This document shows positions 17,057 to 25,576 of a stretch of 64,000 nucleotides of DNA, piece by piece. The position numbers and the translations under genes are program-made. Source of the stretch: ECT2AJA-110-A sp035399845 (GTDB lineage Bacteria > Planctomycetota > Phycisphaerae > UBA1845 > UTPLA1); contig DAOPJV010000014.1 in NCBI GenBank assembly GCA_035399845.1, positions 1 to 64,000 of the forward strand, in the 5' to 3' direction. The notes below the pieces were generated by a model, which did not search any database, was not told where the DNA came from, and was given only the letters and a program-made list of their open reading frames with translations. Each line of letters starts with the position of its first letter. The stretch's first letter is position 1.

Positions 17057-17779
17057 TCAACGCAGCGGATCGGATGTCACCCAACGCCCTTCGGCGCTCT
17101 TCGGATCGACTTCGTAGATCGAAAGGCCGGCCGCGCCGGACCTGCGGACCGTCAGTACCAGACGATCCCCGCGGCGAAAGTGCTCGGACAGGCGCGCGTC
17201 GCGTGGACAGAGCTCCTTCATTTCGAACGTCGCCATGTCAAACGCATACATCGACTCTCGGTCCTTCAGGTCGATGTGACCGTCCTGATTGGTATCCTCA
17301 CAGACGGCCGTGAGGATCAGTTGGTTGTCAAACAGGACGTTCGAATGTGTTGGCGGAGATCCGCTGTAGTAATACTCGCCGCGCGTTTTCCTGTCAGAGT
17401 GATCCCGGTACAGCAACCACGCGTCGATCCAGACCATCTTGTCAAACAGACGCTTCGACTTTCCGCTTGTCAGGTCCACAACAATGATGTCGGCCGCGTC
17501 GCGCCGCCCCGCGGAACTTGAGAACGACCCCAAACTCACGCCCGAGCCGAAGCCGACCTCGTCCATATCGCGTTCAGGACCGATCGGCATGACGAGATAC
17601 CGATCGTCGACCATCGACGCGTTCCAATCCTGCATCTGAACCCTGGCGTCAGTCCGCTCGCTCGCGCGATTCGACACGCCGCCATCCGCCACGCAACCGG
17701 CGACAAGCGCCAGGACCGCAAGGCGCCCCAACAAATACCATCGCTGATGATACGATGACTCTCCGGCAAACGACTTCAC
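17057..17779 (-). CDS. Lipoprotein with EF-hand-like loop
   Basis: About 240 residues. The N-terminus has a signal peptide and a good lipobox, LVAGC, so it is likely a lipoprotein. The mature part includes 'DRYLVMPIGPERDMDEVGFGSG', 'DIIVVDLTSGKSKRLFDK' and 'CEDTNQDGHIDLKDRESMYAFD', the last being a DxNxDGxIDxxD calcium loop. The repeated beta-strand pattern suggests a propeller-like sensor fold. No named family recognised. I start at the GTG at 17779 because GGAGG lies 6 nt upstream; the frame is open to 17830. Confidence 0.65.
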   Translation of the reverse strand: MKSFAGESSYHQRWYLLGRLAVLALVAGCVADGGVSNRASERTDARVQMQDWNASMVDDRYLVMPIGPERDMDEVGFGSGVSLGSFSSSAGRRDAADIIVVDLTSGKSKRLFDKMVWIDAWLLYRDHSDRKTRGEYYYSGSPPTHSNVLFDNQLILTAVCEDTNQDGHIDLKDRESMYAFDMATFEMKELCPRDARLSEHFRRGDRLVLTVRRSGAAGLSIYEVDPKSAEGRWVTSDPLR

Positions 17780-17863
17780 GACAGGCCTCCACTCATACGC
17801 CACGCCCCGCCGGCGCGCAGTCGATCGCACGCTCCGACACGTGGGCGTTCCAAATCAAATCAC

Positions 17864-18226
17864 TCAGAGGCGCTTCGGCTCACGGACCGTCCGTTCGTTC
17901 TGCACATCGCCCGTGTTGAGCGTCCCCGCCGGCTCGAACAACATGACGTGAACTTCCTCATCCGCCACCGGACAGTGCTCCAGCCCCCGCGGGATGATGA
18001 CGAACTCCCCCTGGTTCACGACCAGTTCCCGATCGCGCAACAGCATCCGCAGCGAGCCCCGGACGACGAGAAACATCTCGTCCTCGCGTTCGTGCGAATG
18101 CCAGACGAACTCGCCGTTCAGCTTGACGAGCTTGATCTCGCAGTCGTTGACCTGGCCGACGATTCCCGGCGACCAGTATTCACTGATGTTCGCCAGCTTG
18201 CCGCTGAGATTGATGACTTCAGGCAT
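17864..18226 (-). CDS. Cupin domain protein
   Basis: A 120-residue single-domain cupin. Motif 1 is 'FVWHSHEREDEMFLVVRGSLRM' (residues 40-61: two His and a Glu as metal ligands) and motif 2 is 'GEFVIIPRGLEHCPVADEEVHVM' with the second-motif His. Small cupins bind a metal and may be isomerases, dioxygenases or sensors; the substrate is not evident. It is soluble and probably cytoplasmic. It lies 18 bases downstream of the zinc-ribbon membrane protein gene on the same strand, so the two are likely in one transcript. Confidence 0.88.
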   Translation of the reverse strand: MPEVINLSGKLANISEYWSPGIVGQVNDCEIKLVKLNGEFVWHSHEREDEMFLVVRGSLRMLLRDRELVVNQGEFVIIPRGLEHCPVADEEVHVMLFEPAGTLNTGDVQNERTVREPKRL

Positions 18227-18244
18227 ACGCGGCGTTTTACCGCG

Positions 18245-19237
18245 CTAGGCGCCCGACGGGAAGAATTCACGCTGGGAATCAGAATTCTCCAGCCCGGAAC
18301 GCTGGCGGACGGGAATCATCAGACCGCACTCCGGACACGTCCCCGATCGATTGCCGGTCAGATCGTAGGCGCACTTTCTGCAGTAGCGATCCGGCAGGCG
18401 CCGCAACGCATGCGCGAGCAGCCACACGGGCGCAGCGAACAAAAGGGCCGGAATCCACATGGGCTGTTCCATGTAATAGACGCCGAAACCACCCTGTCCG
18501 GCTTCAACGTGCCAAACCCTTGGCGTCCAGCGAGGATTGCTGCGCGTCGAGACAGCGACCGCCGCGTCCGGACGGCAGTGGCTGCAGCGCGTGTCATATC
18601 GAACAATTTCCCCATGCCCGAAATACGTTGTGAAGCCGGACCATGGGAAATTCCGAACCGCGATTTCATGCATCGGAAGAAGCAACCAGCCTCCCATGAC
18701 AACACCCCAGCAAACGCCCGTCACACGCAGCGCCCGGGCGACATTTCGCCGACGACGCGGCGCATCGCGCGCCGCCAGCGCCACAAAGGCGACAAGCCAG
18801 ACCAGGCTGGCGCAAAACAACGTCGGAAAGTCGATGGCAAAGTCCGTCAGGGGACTACCGTCGTAGCCCCACGACATGGCGCCGTGATTGATCGCAAGGT
18901 AGCCGTAGCAGAAGAACGTCGTGTACTCGGCGTTCTGATAGGGATACCGCCAGCTGTAGATACACGCCGCCAGTGAGGACACACCCACGAGCAGTGAGAA
19001 CGCCAGCCCTGTCAGCGCCCATCGCCGGTCCTCGCGAACGAATTTCGACGCAACGACACCGCAAACAGGTCGCGTGGATCGAATGAAGACCTCGTACCCC
19101 CGGCGGGCGAGCGCCACCGCCCGGACCATTCTGGGATCGCGAGAACAACGCCGATACGCGGCCCGGCCTCGCAACGTCAATCGGAGTAATGGCGATGAAC
19201 GATTCAGTATCTCGACGATCCGAGGTGGAATGCCCAT
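18245..19237 (-). CDS. Membrane protein with C-terminal zinc ribbon
   Basis: A 330-residue integral membrane protein with about four or five transmembrane helices ('WALTGLAFSLLVGVSSLAACI', 'LFCASLVWLVAFVALAA', 'VTGVCWGVVMGGWLLL', 'PALLFAAPVWLLAHAL'). Near the C-terminus it has a zinc ribbon, CRKCAYDLTGNRSGTCPECG, of a kind very frequent at the ends of planctomycete membrane proteins. Function unknown. The ATG at 19237 has GGGAGGG 8 nt upstream; the frame is open further, to 19345, but without a ribosome-binding site. Confidence 0.7.
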   Translation of the reverse strand: MGIPPRIVEILNRSSPLLRLTLRGRAAYRRCSRDPRMVRAVALARRGYEVFIRSTRPVCGVVASKFVREDRRWALTGLAFSLLVGVSSLAACIYSWRYPYQNAEYTTFFCYGYLAINHGAMSWGYDGSPLTDFAIDFPTLFCASLVWLVAFVALAARDAPRRRRNVARALRVTGVCWGVVMGGWLLLPMHEIAVRNFPWSGFTTYFGHGEIVRYDTRCSHCRPDAAVAVSTRSNPRWTPRVWHVEAGQGGFGVYYMEQPMWIPALLFAAPVWLLAHALRRLPDRYCRKCAYDLTGNRSGTCPECGLMIPVRQRSGLENSDSQREFFPSGA

Positions 19238-19366
19238 CGAGGCTGCCCTCCCGTTCAATACAGAACGAGGCCGCCGGGCTGGGCCTGACAATGACGACCG
19301 CCGCGGGGCCACACTCGTTGAGTCGTGCCCAGGGCGGGCGCGCAACGCGCCGAATGAAAAGGAACG

Positions 19367-19975
19367 TCAGCTGAGTGCGATCTCGATCCCCTCCGGCCCC
19401 GCATTCACAACAATCGTTTCCCCATGCTCGACCCGCTGGCCGGCGGAGTCGTGAATATGCCCGCAAACGACCAGTCGTGGACTCGTCCGCTCGATCGCCG
19501 CCAGTACCGCCGAGCTGCCGACGCTCCGACCGCTCGACGTGACATCGAGAATCCCCTTCGGTGGCGAATGGCTGACGAGCACGCTCCCCGGCTTCAGATC
19601 CGCGAGCAACCGCTCCGCCTCGTCTTCGGAAAAATCGAAGCTCCAGTCGCCGAAAGGTGTCACCGGGATACCGCCGCCGACGCCGTAGAACTCGACGCCG
19701 TCGATGCGCGTTCCCTCGCCATGCAGCACAACGACGCTCGGCCAGTTCGCGCACGCGGCGCGGAGATCGTCGAGCGTCTCATTGTTCCCCGGGACCACAA
19801 TCGTCGGTCTGTCGATCCCCGACAACAGATCGATCGTCGGCCGCAGACCGTGATGAACGCTTGCGAAATCCCCCGCGCCGACGACGACGTCAACGTCGCG
19901 CGACGCCTCCACGAACCGGCGCCCGCGCGCCTTGTCGCAATGCAGGTCACTGAACAGGAGAAGGCGCATGCCCAT
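19367..19975 (-). CDS. Calcineurin-like metallophosphoesterase
   Basis: A 202-residue phosphoesterase with the full set of metal-binding motifs: SDLH (Asp10, His12), GAGD at 33-36, GNNE at 63-66, SHSPP (His136) and GHIH at 172-175. The size and the GNNE variant fit the YfcE/MJ0936-like branch, which hydrolyses phosphodiesters or phosphomonoesters in vitro; the physiological substrate is unknown. Cytoplasmic, with no signal peptide. It ends 'VVNAGPEG', the usual closing strand. The start may be ATG 19975 or ATG 19969. Confidence 0.9.
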   Translation of the reverse strand: MGMRLLLFSDLHCDKARGRRFVEASRDVDVVVGAGDFASVHHGLRPTIDLLSGIDRPTIVVPGNNETLDDLRAACANWPSVVVLHGEGTRIDGVEFYGVGGGIPVTPFGDWSFDFSEDEAERLLADLKPGSVLVSHSPPKGILDVTSSGRSVGSSAVLAAIERTSPRLVVCGHIHDSAGQRVEHGETIVVNAGPEGIEIALS

Positions 19976-20077
19976 GCCGACGGCCCCGCGATAGTCGTTC
20001 GATCACTCCCGGCCCATCCGCTCACGACGCGCCGCGCCCACATGTCGCCTGATTCTGTCCTTCCGAACCGCCGCCGC

Positions 20078-20686
20078 TCAGCTCACGCTGAGCAGTTCAT
20101 CGACGCGCTTCGGATTGAAGTAGTCAACCGCCTCATTCTCGTAGCGGCCGACGTAGTTCGGCATCGAGTGCGGATGCCGATCGAAGACGACGGCGTCGTA
20201 TTGCTCGGCCCGCTCGCGCGAGAACACGCCCAGGGGGCCCCGCACGTTGATCGCGACGGCGCCGGGCTGATCCACGTACACGCCGGCCATCGACAGCCCG
20301 TCGATCTGCGCGTGCCAGTCCAGGTTGTCCCGCCCCTCGTCGATCGCGCGCTGCACGAGATCCGCGAGGAAGCGATACCCCGTCCGCGACGCCCGGATGA
20401 CAAGCTGCATCTTGTCCTCCGAATTCACGTAGCGAGCCCGCTCGATCACGCGGATCTTTGCATCGCTTACATTGGAGGGCGGCGGCATCAGCAGCACGAT
20501 CATGCCGTGCTCCAGGCCATACAGTTCGTTCATCGCCACGGGCGCTGACGACTCCACCATTCCCGCCAGCGTGTCGCGGAAATGCGCGTAGCCTTCGACA
20601 TCACCCACGACCCACACATCCGTCATCAGTCGATAAATCTCAGGTTGATCCCACTCAGTCGTCAGTCGAATGAATTGAAGATGCAT
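20078..20686 (-). CDS. Hypothetical protein
   Basis: A 202-residue soluble protein beginning MHLQFIRLTTEWDQPEIYRLM and containing 'MNELYGLEHGMIVLLMPPPS', 'GYRFLADLVQRAIDEGRDNLDWHAQID' and a C-terminal 'NYVGRYENEAVDYFNPKRVDELL'. No family or catalytic motif recognised. I start at ATG 20686, with TAGGA about 8 nt upstream; the frame is open to 20719. It lies 10 bases downstream of the DinB fusion gene on the same strand, so it is probably co-transcribed with it. Confidence 0.65.
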   Translation of the reverse strand: MHLQFIRLTTEWDQPEIYRLMTDVWVVGDVEGYAHFRDTLAGMVESSAPVAMNELYGLEHGMIVLLMPPPSNVSDAKIRVIERARYVNSEDKMQLVIRASRTGYRFLADLVQRAIDEGRDNLDWHAQIDGLSMAGVYVDQPGAVAINVRGPLGVFSRERAEQYDAVVFDRHPHSMPNYVGRYENEAVDYFNPKRVDELLSVS

Positions 20687-20696
20687 TGTTTTGGTC

Positions 20697-21767
20697 CTAT
20701 TTCCGTCGCGTAAACACAATGATGCTCATCTGTAATGAAATATCGGCCAAACGTCTCAACATGTTCAAGGCCTGCGCCCGATGATGCGTGCCGTGCTGCG
20801 CGATCTGCAGCATCGTTTCACCCCGCCGGAACGTCAGGAACATTCCCGGCGCCGGCTCCGCCACGACTTCGTCCAGCAGCGCCGCGTCATCAAATCCCCG
20901 GAAGCTCTCCTCGCGCCGCTGGCGCACGAGCCGCCACGCCTCGACAAGATCCGCCATCCGGATCGACGCGTCCATGTCCTGCCAGTGCGGCTTCTCGTCA
21001 CCCGCCCAGTGATCGCCCCAGAACCGCTCCGCCGACTCGACGTGCAGCAGTGTCTTGCGGAGCGTGCCCATGCCCATCTCGAATTCCCGGTCCAGTTGCT
21101 CGTCACTCAATTGCTTCGCCGCGTCCAGCAGCAGATCGTTCGCCCAGTCGTTGTAGGCGAACAGGTCGCGCATTCCCGAAAGACTCAGCGACCGCGGCCG
21201 GGCGGCCGCTTCGCCCACCTCAATGTCGGCCCCTCTCAGGAAGTCGATCGTCTCGGCTGTGGGCGGCGCGACTGTCGGATGGGCAAGGCGAAAGAAAAGG
21301 TAGTCGCTGTTTCTGAAGGGTTCGCCGATGTGCCGCGTCATGTTGGCGGCCTGGGCGCGATGATGGGCCCCGTGATCGCAGACGTGCGTGAGAATGTCGC
21401 CCAATCGCGTCTCAAACGGATCGCCGGCCATGTTTGTGTAGGCGATGGCCTTCGCCAGGTCCGCGTCGCCCAGCGATTGCAGCCATGACTCCCGGGCCGC
21501 ATTCAGCGATTCCCACGCCGACTTCAGATCCCCGACGTCCTCGAGCTCCTCCCGCGAACGCGATTCGGAATACCCCGTCCCGCCGATGCGCTCGTACCAG
21601 ATCCGCTCCGCCCCGTAGATATGCCGGACGACCTCGCGAAGCGTGCCCGGTCCGATGTCGAATCCTCGATCCAGATCCTCGTCGTCCAGGACTTCGGCGA
21701 CCTCGAACAGCTTGCCGTTCGCCCAGGCGGAATAGTCAAACAGTTCGAGAATGTGAGAAATGAGCAT
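20697..21767 (-). CDS. Tandem DinB-family fusion protein
   Basis: A 356-residue protein made of two DinB-like four-helix bundles. Domain 1 (about 1-170) starts 'ILELFDYSAWANGKLFEVAE' with 'VRHIYGAERIWYERIGG' and 'LTHVCDHGAHHRAQAANM'. Domain 2 (about 190-356) starts 'MRDLFAYNDWANDLLLDAAK' with 'LLHVESAERFWGDHWAG' and 'MLQIAQHGTHHRAQALNML'. Both keep the three-His metal site of the family (one in helix 2, HxxxHR in the last). DinB proteins are related to thiol (bacillithiol/mycothiol) transferases; the fusion could act as an internal dimer. Function otherwise unknown. Confidence 0.85.
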   Translation of the reverse strand: MLISHILELFDYSAWANGKLFEVAEVLDDEDLDRGFDIGPGTLREVVRHIYGAERIWYERIGGTGYSESRSREELEDVGDLKSAWESLNAARESWLQSLGDADLAKAIAYTNMAGDPFETRLGDILTHVCDHGAHHRAQAANMTRHIGEPFRNSDYLFFRLAHPTVAPPTAETIDFLRGADIEVGEAAARPRSLSLSGMRDLFAYNDWANDLLLDAAKQLSDEQLDREFEMGMGTLRKTLLHVESAERFWGDHWAGDEKPHWQDMDASIRMADLVEAWRLVRQRREESFRGFDDAALLDEVVAEPAPGMFLTFRRGETMLQIAQHGTHHRAQALNMLRRLADISLQMSIIVFTRRK

Positions 21768-21905
21768 GTCGCACGGATCCGTCGTGGCGTTACCCGACGA
21801 GATCGCCCTTGCGCGACACTTGGGCCTGACCCCGCCGGCCTCAACATTCTAACCGCAACCGCGCACGGAAAGAACCGCGGACCGTCCGCCGTCCGCGTCT
21901 GTGTC

Positions 21906-22601
21906 TTAAATCTCCTGTACGATGACGTAAACCATGCTGTGATCGACGTCAAAAAAGACGTTGAGATACGATCGCGGCCTTCCGAAAGACCAGGTCCGGA
22001 GCCTCGCCGTGTCGTCGCTGTTCGCAAACCAGCGAGGAACCGGGTTGATTCCCGTCGCCGATGCGTGCACGCTTGAGATTTTCGTTGCGACAGGCGTCAC
22101 ATCCTTCAGACTCCATGCGTCACGCAGTCGGTCCCACGACGCCTCGGTCACACGGAACTGCAGGCCGATCGTCGCGTCCTGCCACTCGGCCATCGAAATG
22201 AAACTCCGCAACTCGCAGACGCCGTCGTCCGGCGCATACCCCGTCACCGACTCGAACACCTTCGACGCCGACGGCTCCTTGCATTGCCAGTAGTTGACCA
22301 TCGTCATGCCGACCAGGATGACTATGAGAATCCTGACAATGACCCCCTCGCGCCGAGTCGAAGGCGACACCACCAGGATCGACAGTCCGATGAAACAGGC
22401 GATCGCGCTGGCGGCCACGCAGACGACACCGTAGCTGAACGCCCGCAGGGGTCCCTCCCATCCGTACGAAGCGGCGACGCCGACGAAAAATCCGACCCCG
22501 CATACGCAGGCCGCGCCAATACCGTAAATCAGGAGAACACCCCACAGCGGCAGTTCCACGCGCTGGGCGTACAGGTCTTCCATGGTTGGTTCTCGAGACA
22601 T
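21906..22601 (-). CDS. Membrane protein of unknown function
   Basis: About 231 residues with three transmembrane helices in the N-terminal half ('WGVLLIYGIGAACVCGVGFFVG', 'FSYGVVCVAASAIACFIGLSIL', 'IVRILIVILVGMTMVNYW') and a soluble C-terminal domain ending 'YLNVFFDVDHSMVYVIVQEI'. That domain resembles in layout the tail of the membrane protein at 10280-11029 (three helices then a small soluble domain) but I see no clear sequence match. I start at ATG 22601, with GAGGG 8 nt upstream. It follows the next gene upstream by about 25 bases, so the two likely form an operon. Confidence 0.6.
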   Translation of the reverse strand: MSREPTMEDLYAQRVELPLWGVLLIYGIGAACVCGVGFFVGVAASYGWEGPLRAFSYGVVCVAASAIACFIGLSILVVSPSTRREGVIVRILIVILVGMTMVNYWQCKEPSASKVFESVTGYAPDDGVCELRSFISMAEWQDATIGLQFRVTEASWDRLRDAWSLKDVTPVATKISSVHASATGINPVPRWFANSDDTARLRTWSFGRPRSYLNVFFDVDHSMVYVIVQEI

Positions 22602-22626
22602 TCGCATGGCCCTCGGCTGCAATGGC

Positions 22627-23985
22627 TCAGTTCGAGTCCTTCCCCATCGATGCGAGCAGTTCGCCCACCTCCCGATCGCTGGGTGGCGCCACGTCGCTCG
22701 ACCAGACACGCAGCGCCATCTCGACCTCTCGGCTCGTCGCCTGGGTCCCGCAATAGCCGAGTGGCCCCGACGCGAGAATCGACCAGGAATGCCAGTTGGC
22801 CTGGCTGACGATCAGCAGACTCTCGGCCCGATCGAATTTCAGAAAGGGCAGCTCGAATTTCGTGTCCCGCAGATCGGCAAGCAGTCCTCTCGAAACGAGT
22901 GACCATTTTGCCGACTTGTACGATGACAGCGGAGAACCAAACAGCCTGACGTAAAGCAGATAACTGAAGAACAGGAAGAACAGATCGGGCTGACCCGTTT
23001 CATAGAACTCAACGGCGCGGCGGATCCAGAAAACGAGAATGATCGCCAGTGACAGATACCCCCCGCGCATCCGAATATTGCGTCTTATCCGCCGCAGCGG
23101 CATCGTGTCGGCCCTGGTGAATTCAAACGCGTCATCCAGATTGTCAGGCCGCGTCGCCTCCGCAAGCTCAAGGAAACTGGGATCGACCTCGTCCAGCGGG
23201 CGCGGTTCGAACGACCACTGCGTCGGATGGACCGGCCAGAAATTCTTCGGTCTCGCCATCCGGATGACGGCGTTCGAATCGCCTCGCGCCGTCAGGTGAA
23301 TCACGAGCTCGATCATCCCCGACGGTCCCGATAACCAGGGCCGCCGCTCCCACATGCGCGTGACGAGATGAACCAGGTCGGCGTCATGCTCGTCCTCGAA
23401 TATCCGCCGCGCGATCCGCCGGGCGCGCCACCGCTGGATCCAGGGGACCACGCCGAGCAGCAGACTGACAACAACCAACAATGCGATGGTATACGCGAAC
23501 ACGCCCAGCTGCGTGCCGGGAACGTACGTCATCACGAACGGCGTCACGACCAGGACCAGACCAACCACGACGACCAGAAAGAGAACGTAACTGAGAATGT
23601 ACCCCAGGGGTCCCTGCACCCGCGTCGGCAGGTCGATGATCAGCGGAGGCCCGGCCACGGCGGGCGCCCGACGCCCGAGTCCCGCCGGCATGGCGACGAA
23701 GTTCGATACCGGTCGAGCCACGCGCGCCGTCTCACCCGCCTCATCCGGCGCGGACGACGCCATTGGTGGGACGGACGACGGGATGGTTTCCGATTCATCA
23801 GACGATTGCGCCGGCGCAGCCGGCGTCGATGATGGCGCCTGGGGCGCGGGCGACAACCGCGCGAACGGCTCGAAGGATCGCGGCAGCGCATCCAGATCGG
23901 CGCCGAGGCTCGCCAGCAGGGAAGGTTCCTCCGCCGGCATAGGCGCGGACTGCGCGGGTTGTTCGACAGGTTCTTTCCGCTCCAC
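22627..23985 (-). CDS. Membrane protein with proline-rich N-terminus
   Basis: About 452 residues. Residues 1-110 are Pro/Ala/Ser/Glu-rich and disordered. Two strong helices follow ('LGYILSYVLFLVVVVGLVLVV', 'YTIALLVVVSLLLGVVPW'), then a cytosolic-looking segment ('RRIARRIFEDEHDADLVHLVTRMWERRPW'), two more hydrophobic stretches around 'YLSLAIILVFWI' and 'LFFLFFSYLLYVRLF', and a soluble tail. No family recognised. The start is uncertain: GTG 23985 has GGGGAGG about 11 nt upstream, a TTG two codons earlier has closer spacing, and the frame runs to a TTG at 24036. Confidence 0.55.
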   Translation of the reverse strand: MERKEPVEQPAQSAPMPAEEPSLLASLGADLDALPRSFEPFARLSPAPQAPSSTPAAPAQSSDESETIPSSVPPMASSAPDEAGETARVARPVSNFVAMPAGLGRRAPAVAGPPLIIDLPTRVQGPLGYILSYVLFLVVVVGLVLVVTPFVMTYVPGTQLGVFAYTIALLVVVSLLLGVVPWIQRWRARRIARRIFEDEHDADLVHLVTRMWERRPWLSGPSGMIELVIHLTARGDSNAVIRMARPKNFWPVHPTQWSFEPRPLDEVDPSFLELAEATRPDNLDDAFEFTRADTMPLRRIRRNIRMRGGYLSLAIILVFWIRRAVEFYETGQPDLFFLFFSYLLYVRLFGSPLSSYKSAKWSLVSRGLLADLRDTKFELPFLKFDRAESLLIVSQANWHSWSILASGPLGYCGTQATSREVEMALRVWSSDVAPPSDREVGELLASMGKDSN

Positions 23986-24056
23986 GGCCAAGGCGCCTCC
24001 CCGCGAGATCTTACAACGCGGCGCCCCCCCGGCCAATCTTCAACGCGGATGAAGCG

Positions 24057-25514
24057 TCAGACGTGTCCGGCCATCGCGGGTTCGGCGTCCAGGCCGTAGT
24101 GCTTCATCTTCTTGTAGAGCGTGGTTCGATTGATATCGAGCGCGTCGGCCGTCGCCTGGCGATTCCAGTTGTGCGCCCGCAGCGCCGCCTCGATGATTCG
24201 CTTCTCGGGCTCTTCCAGCGCTTCCCGCAGCGGCCGGACCTGCGACGGAATCATGATCACATTCGTCTGGTCCGTGCTCGTCGTCGCCATAATCTGCGGC
24301 GTGTCCTCGAGGATGTGCGCCGGCAGCTGCGTGGGCGTGATGAATCGCTCGCGACACAGCACGACCGCCCGCTCGACGGCGTTCTCCAGCTCTCGCACGT
24401 TGCCCGGCCAGGAGTACCGCTGCATCGCGTTGATCGCATCCGGCGAGAAGTCGTGGATGTCGCGGCCGATTTCGTCGCAGTGCTTCCTGAGGAAGTGCCG
24501 CGCGAGCATCGGGATATCGCCCAGCCGCTCCACGAGCGACGGCATCGCGATCGTCACGACATTGATTCGATAGTAAAGGTCCTGACGGAATCGCCCGGCC
24601 GCGACCTCCTCCGCCAGATCGACGTTCGACGCGACGATCACGCGGACATCCGCCTTGAGCGTCTTGTTGGATCCGACGGGCTCGAAGCACTTGTCCTGCA
24701 ACACGCGCAGCAGCTTCACCTGAAACGCCGCCGACGCCGAGTTGATTTCGTCCAGGAAGATCGTGCCGCCCTCGGCCGCACGGAACTTGCCTTCCTTGTC
24801 GCCCGTCGCCCCCGTAAAGCTCCCCTTCACGTGGCCGAACAGCTCGCTCTCAAGCAGACCTTCGGGGATCGCGCCACACGACACTTCCACGAACGGTCCT
24901 TCCCGCCGATCCGAACGATGATGCAGCGCGTGCGCGATCAGCGTCTTGCCCGTGCCGGACTCGCCTGTGATCAGGACCGTCGTCTTCGTATCCGAGACAG
25001 TCTCGACGAGATCGAAGATCTTCAGCATGCGATAGTCGTGACCCACGACGTTGTCGAGCCCGTAGCGCAGGTCCAGCTGCTGGCGCAACGAGTGATTCTC
25101 GCGGATCAGTGACTGCTGCTGCAGCGCCCGCTGAATCACGAGGCGAAGCTCGTCGTCGATGATCGGCTTCGTCAGGTAGTCGTACGCGCCCATCTTGATC
25201 GCTTCGACGGCCGACTCGATCGTGCCGTAACCCGTGATGACGATCGGCACGACGGCCGGATAGCGATCGCGGATGATGTTGAGCAGTTCGAAGCCGTCGG
25301 CCTCCGGCATGTTCACGTCCGTAATGACGATCGCGACGCGATCACGTTCGATCGCCTCCACGGCCGCCCCGACGGAGTTGGCGCCGATGACGTCGTAGCC
25401 TTCGATCTCGAGAAGCTCCGACAGCGAATCGACAATGATCCGATCGTCGTCGACGATCAGCACCTTCTGTTTCGACTGAACATTCGCCTTGTTGTCTGTA
25501 TTCGTTCCGGCCAT
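24057..25514 (-). CDS. NtrC-family sigma-54-dependent response regulator
   Basis: A 485-residue regulator with three domains. The receiver (about 17-130) has acidic residues DDD at 22-24 and phospho-acceptor Asp66 (TDVNMP). The AAA+ domain has Walker A GESGTGKT at 184-191, Walker B IFLDEI at 252-257, an arginine-rich second region, and the sigma-54 contact loop, here GSFTGA (231-236) instead of GAFTGA. The Fis-type HTH at about 449-475 is 'NWNRQATADALDINRTTLYKK'. It activates sigma-54 promoters after phosphorylation, presumably by the kinase encoded 62 bases upstream. The ATG has GGGGGAG 9 nt upstream. Target genes cannot be deduced. Confidence 0.93.
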   Translation of the reverse strand: MAGTNTDNKANVQSKQKVLIVDDDRIIVDSLSELLEIEGYDVIGANSVGAAVEAIERDRVAIVITDVNMPEADGFELLNIIRDRYPAVVPIVITGYGTIESAVEAIKMGAYDYLTKPIIDDELRLVIQRALQQQSLIRENHSLRQQLDLRYGLDNVVGHDYRMLKIFDLVETVSDTKTTVLITGESGTGKTLIAHALHHRSDRREGPFVEVSCGAIPEGLLESELFGHVKGSFTGATGDKEGKFRAAEGGTIFLDEINSASAAFQVKLLRVLQDKCFEPVGSNKTLKADVRVIVASNVDLAEEVAAGRFRQDLYYRINVVTIAMPSLVERLGDIPMLARHFLRKHCDEIGRDIHDFSPDAINAMQRYSWPGNVRELENAVERAVVLCRERFITPTQLPAHILEDTPQIMATTSTDQTNVIMIPSQVRPLREALEEPEKRIIEAALRAHNWNRQATADALDINRTTLYKKMKHYGLDAEPAMAGHV

Positions 25515-25576
25515 ATCGTCTCACTCCCCCGCGCCATCGTCCCCATCAGCGCATTGCGCCGGGACGGGCGAACTGA

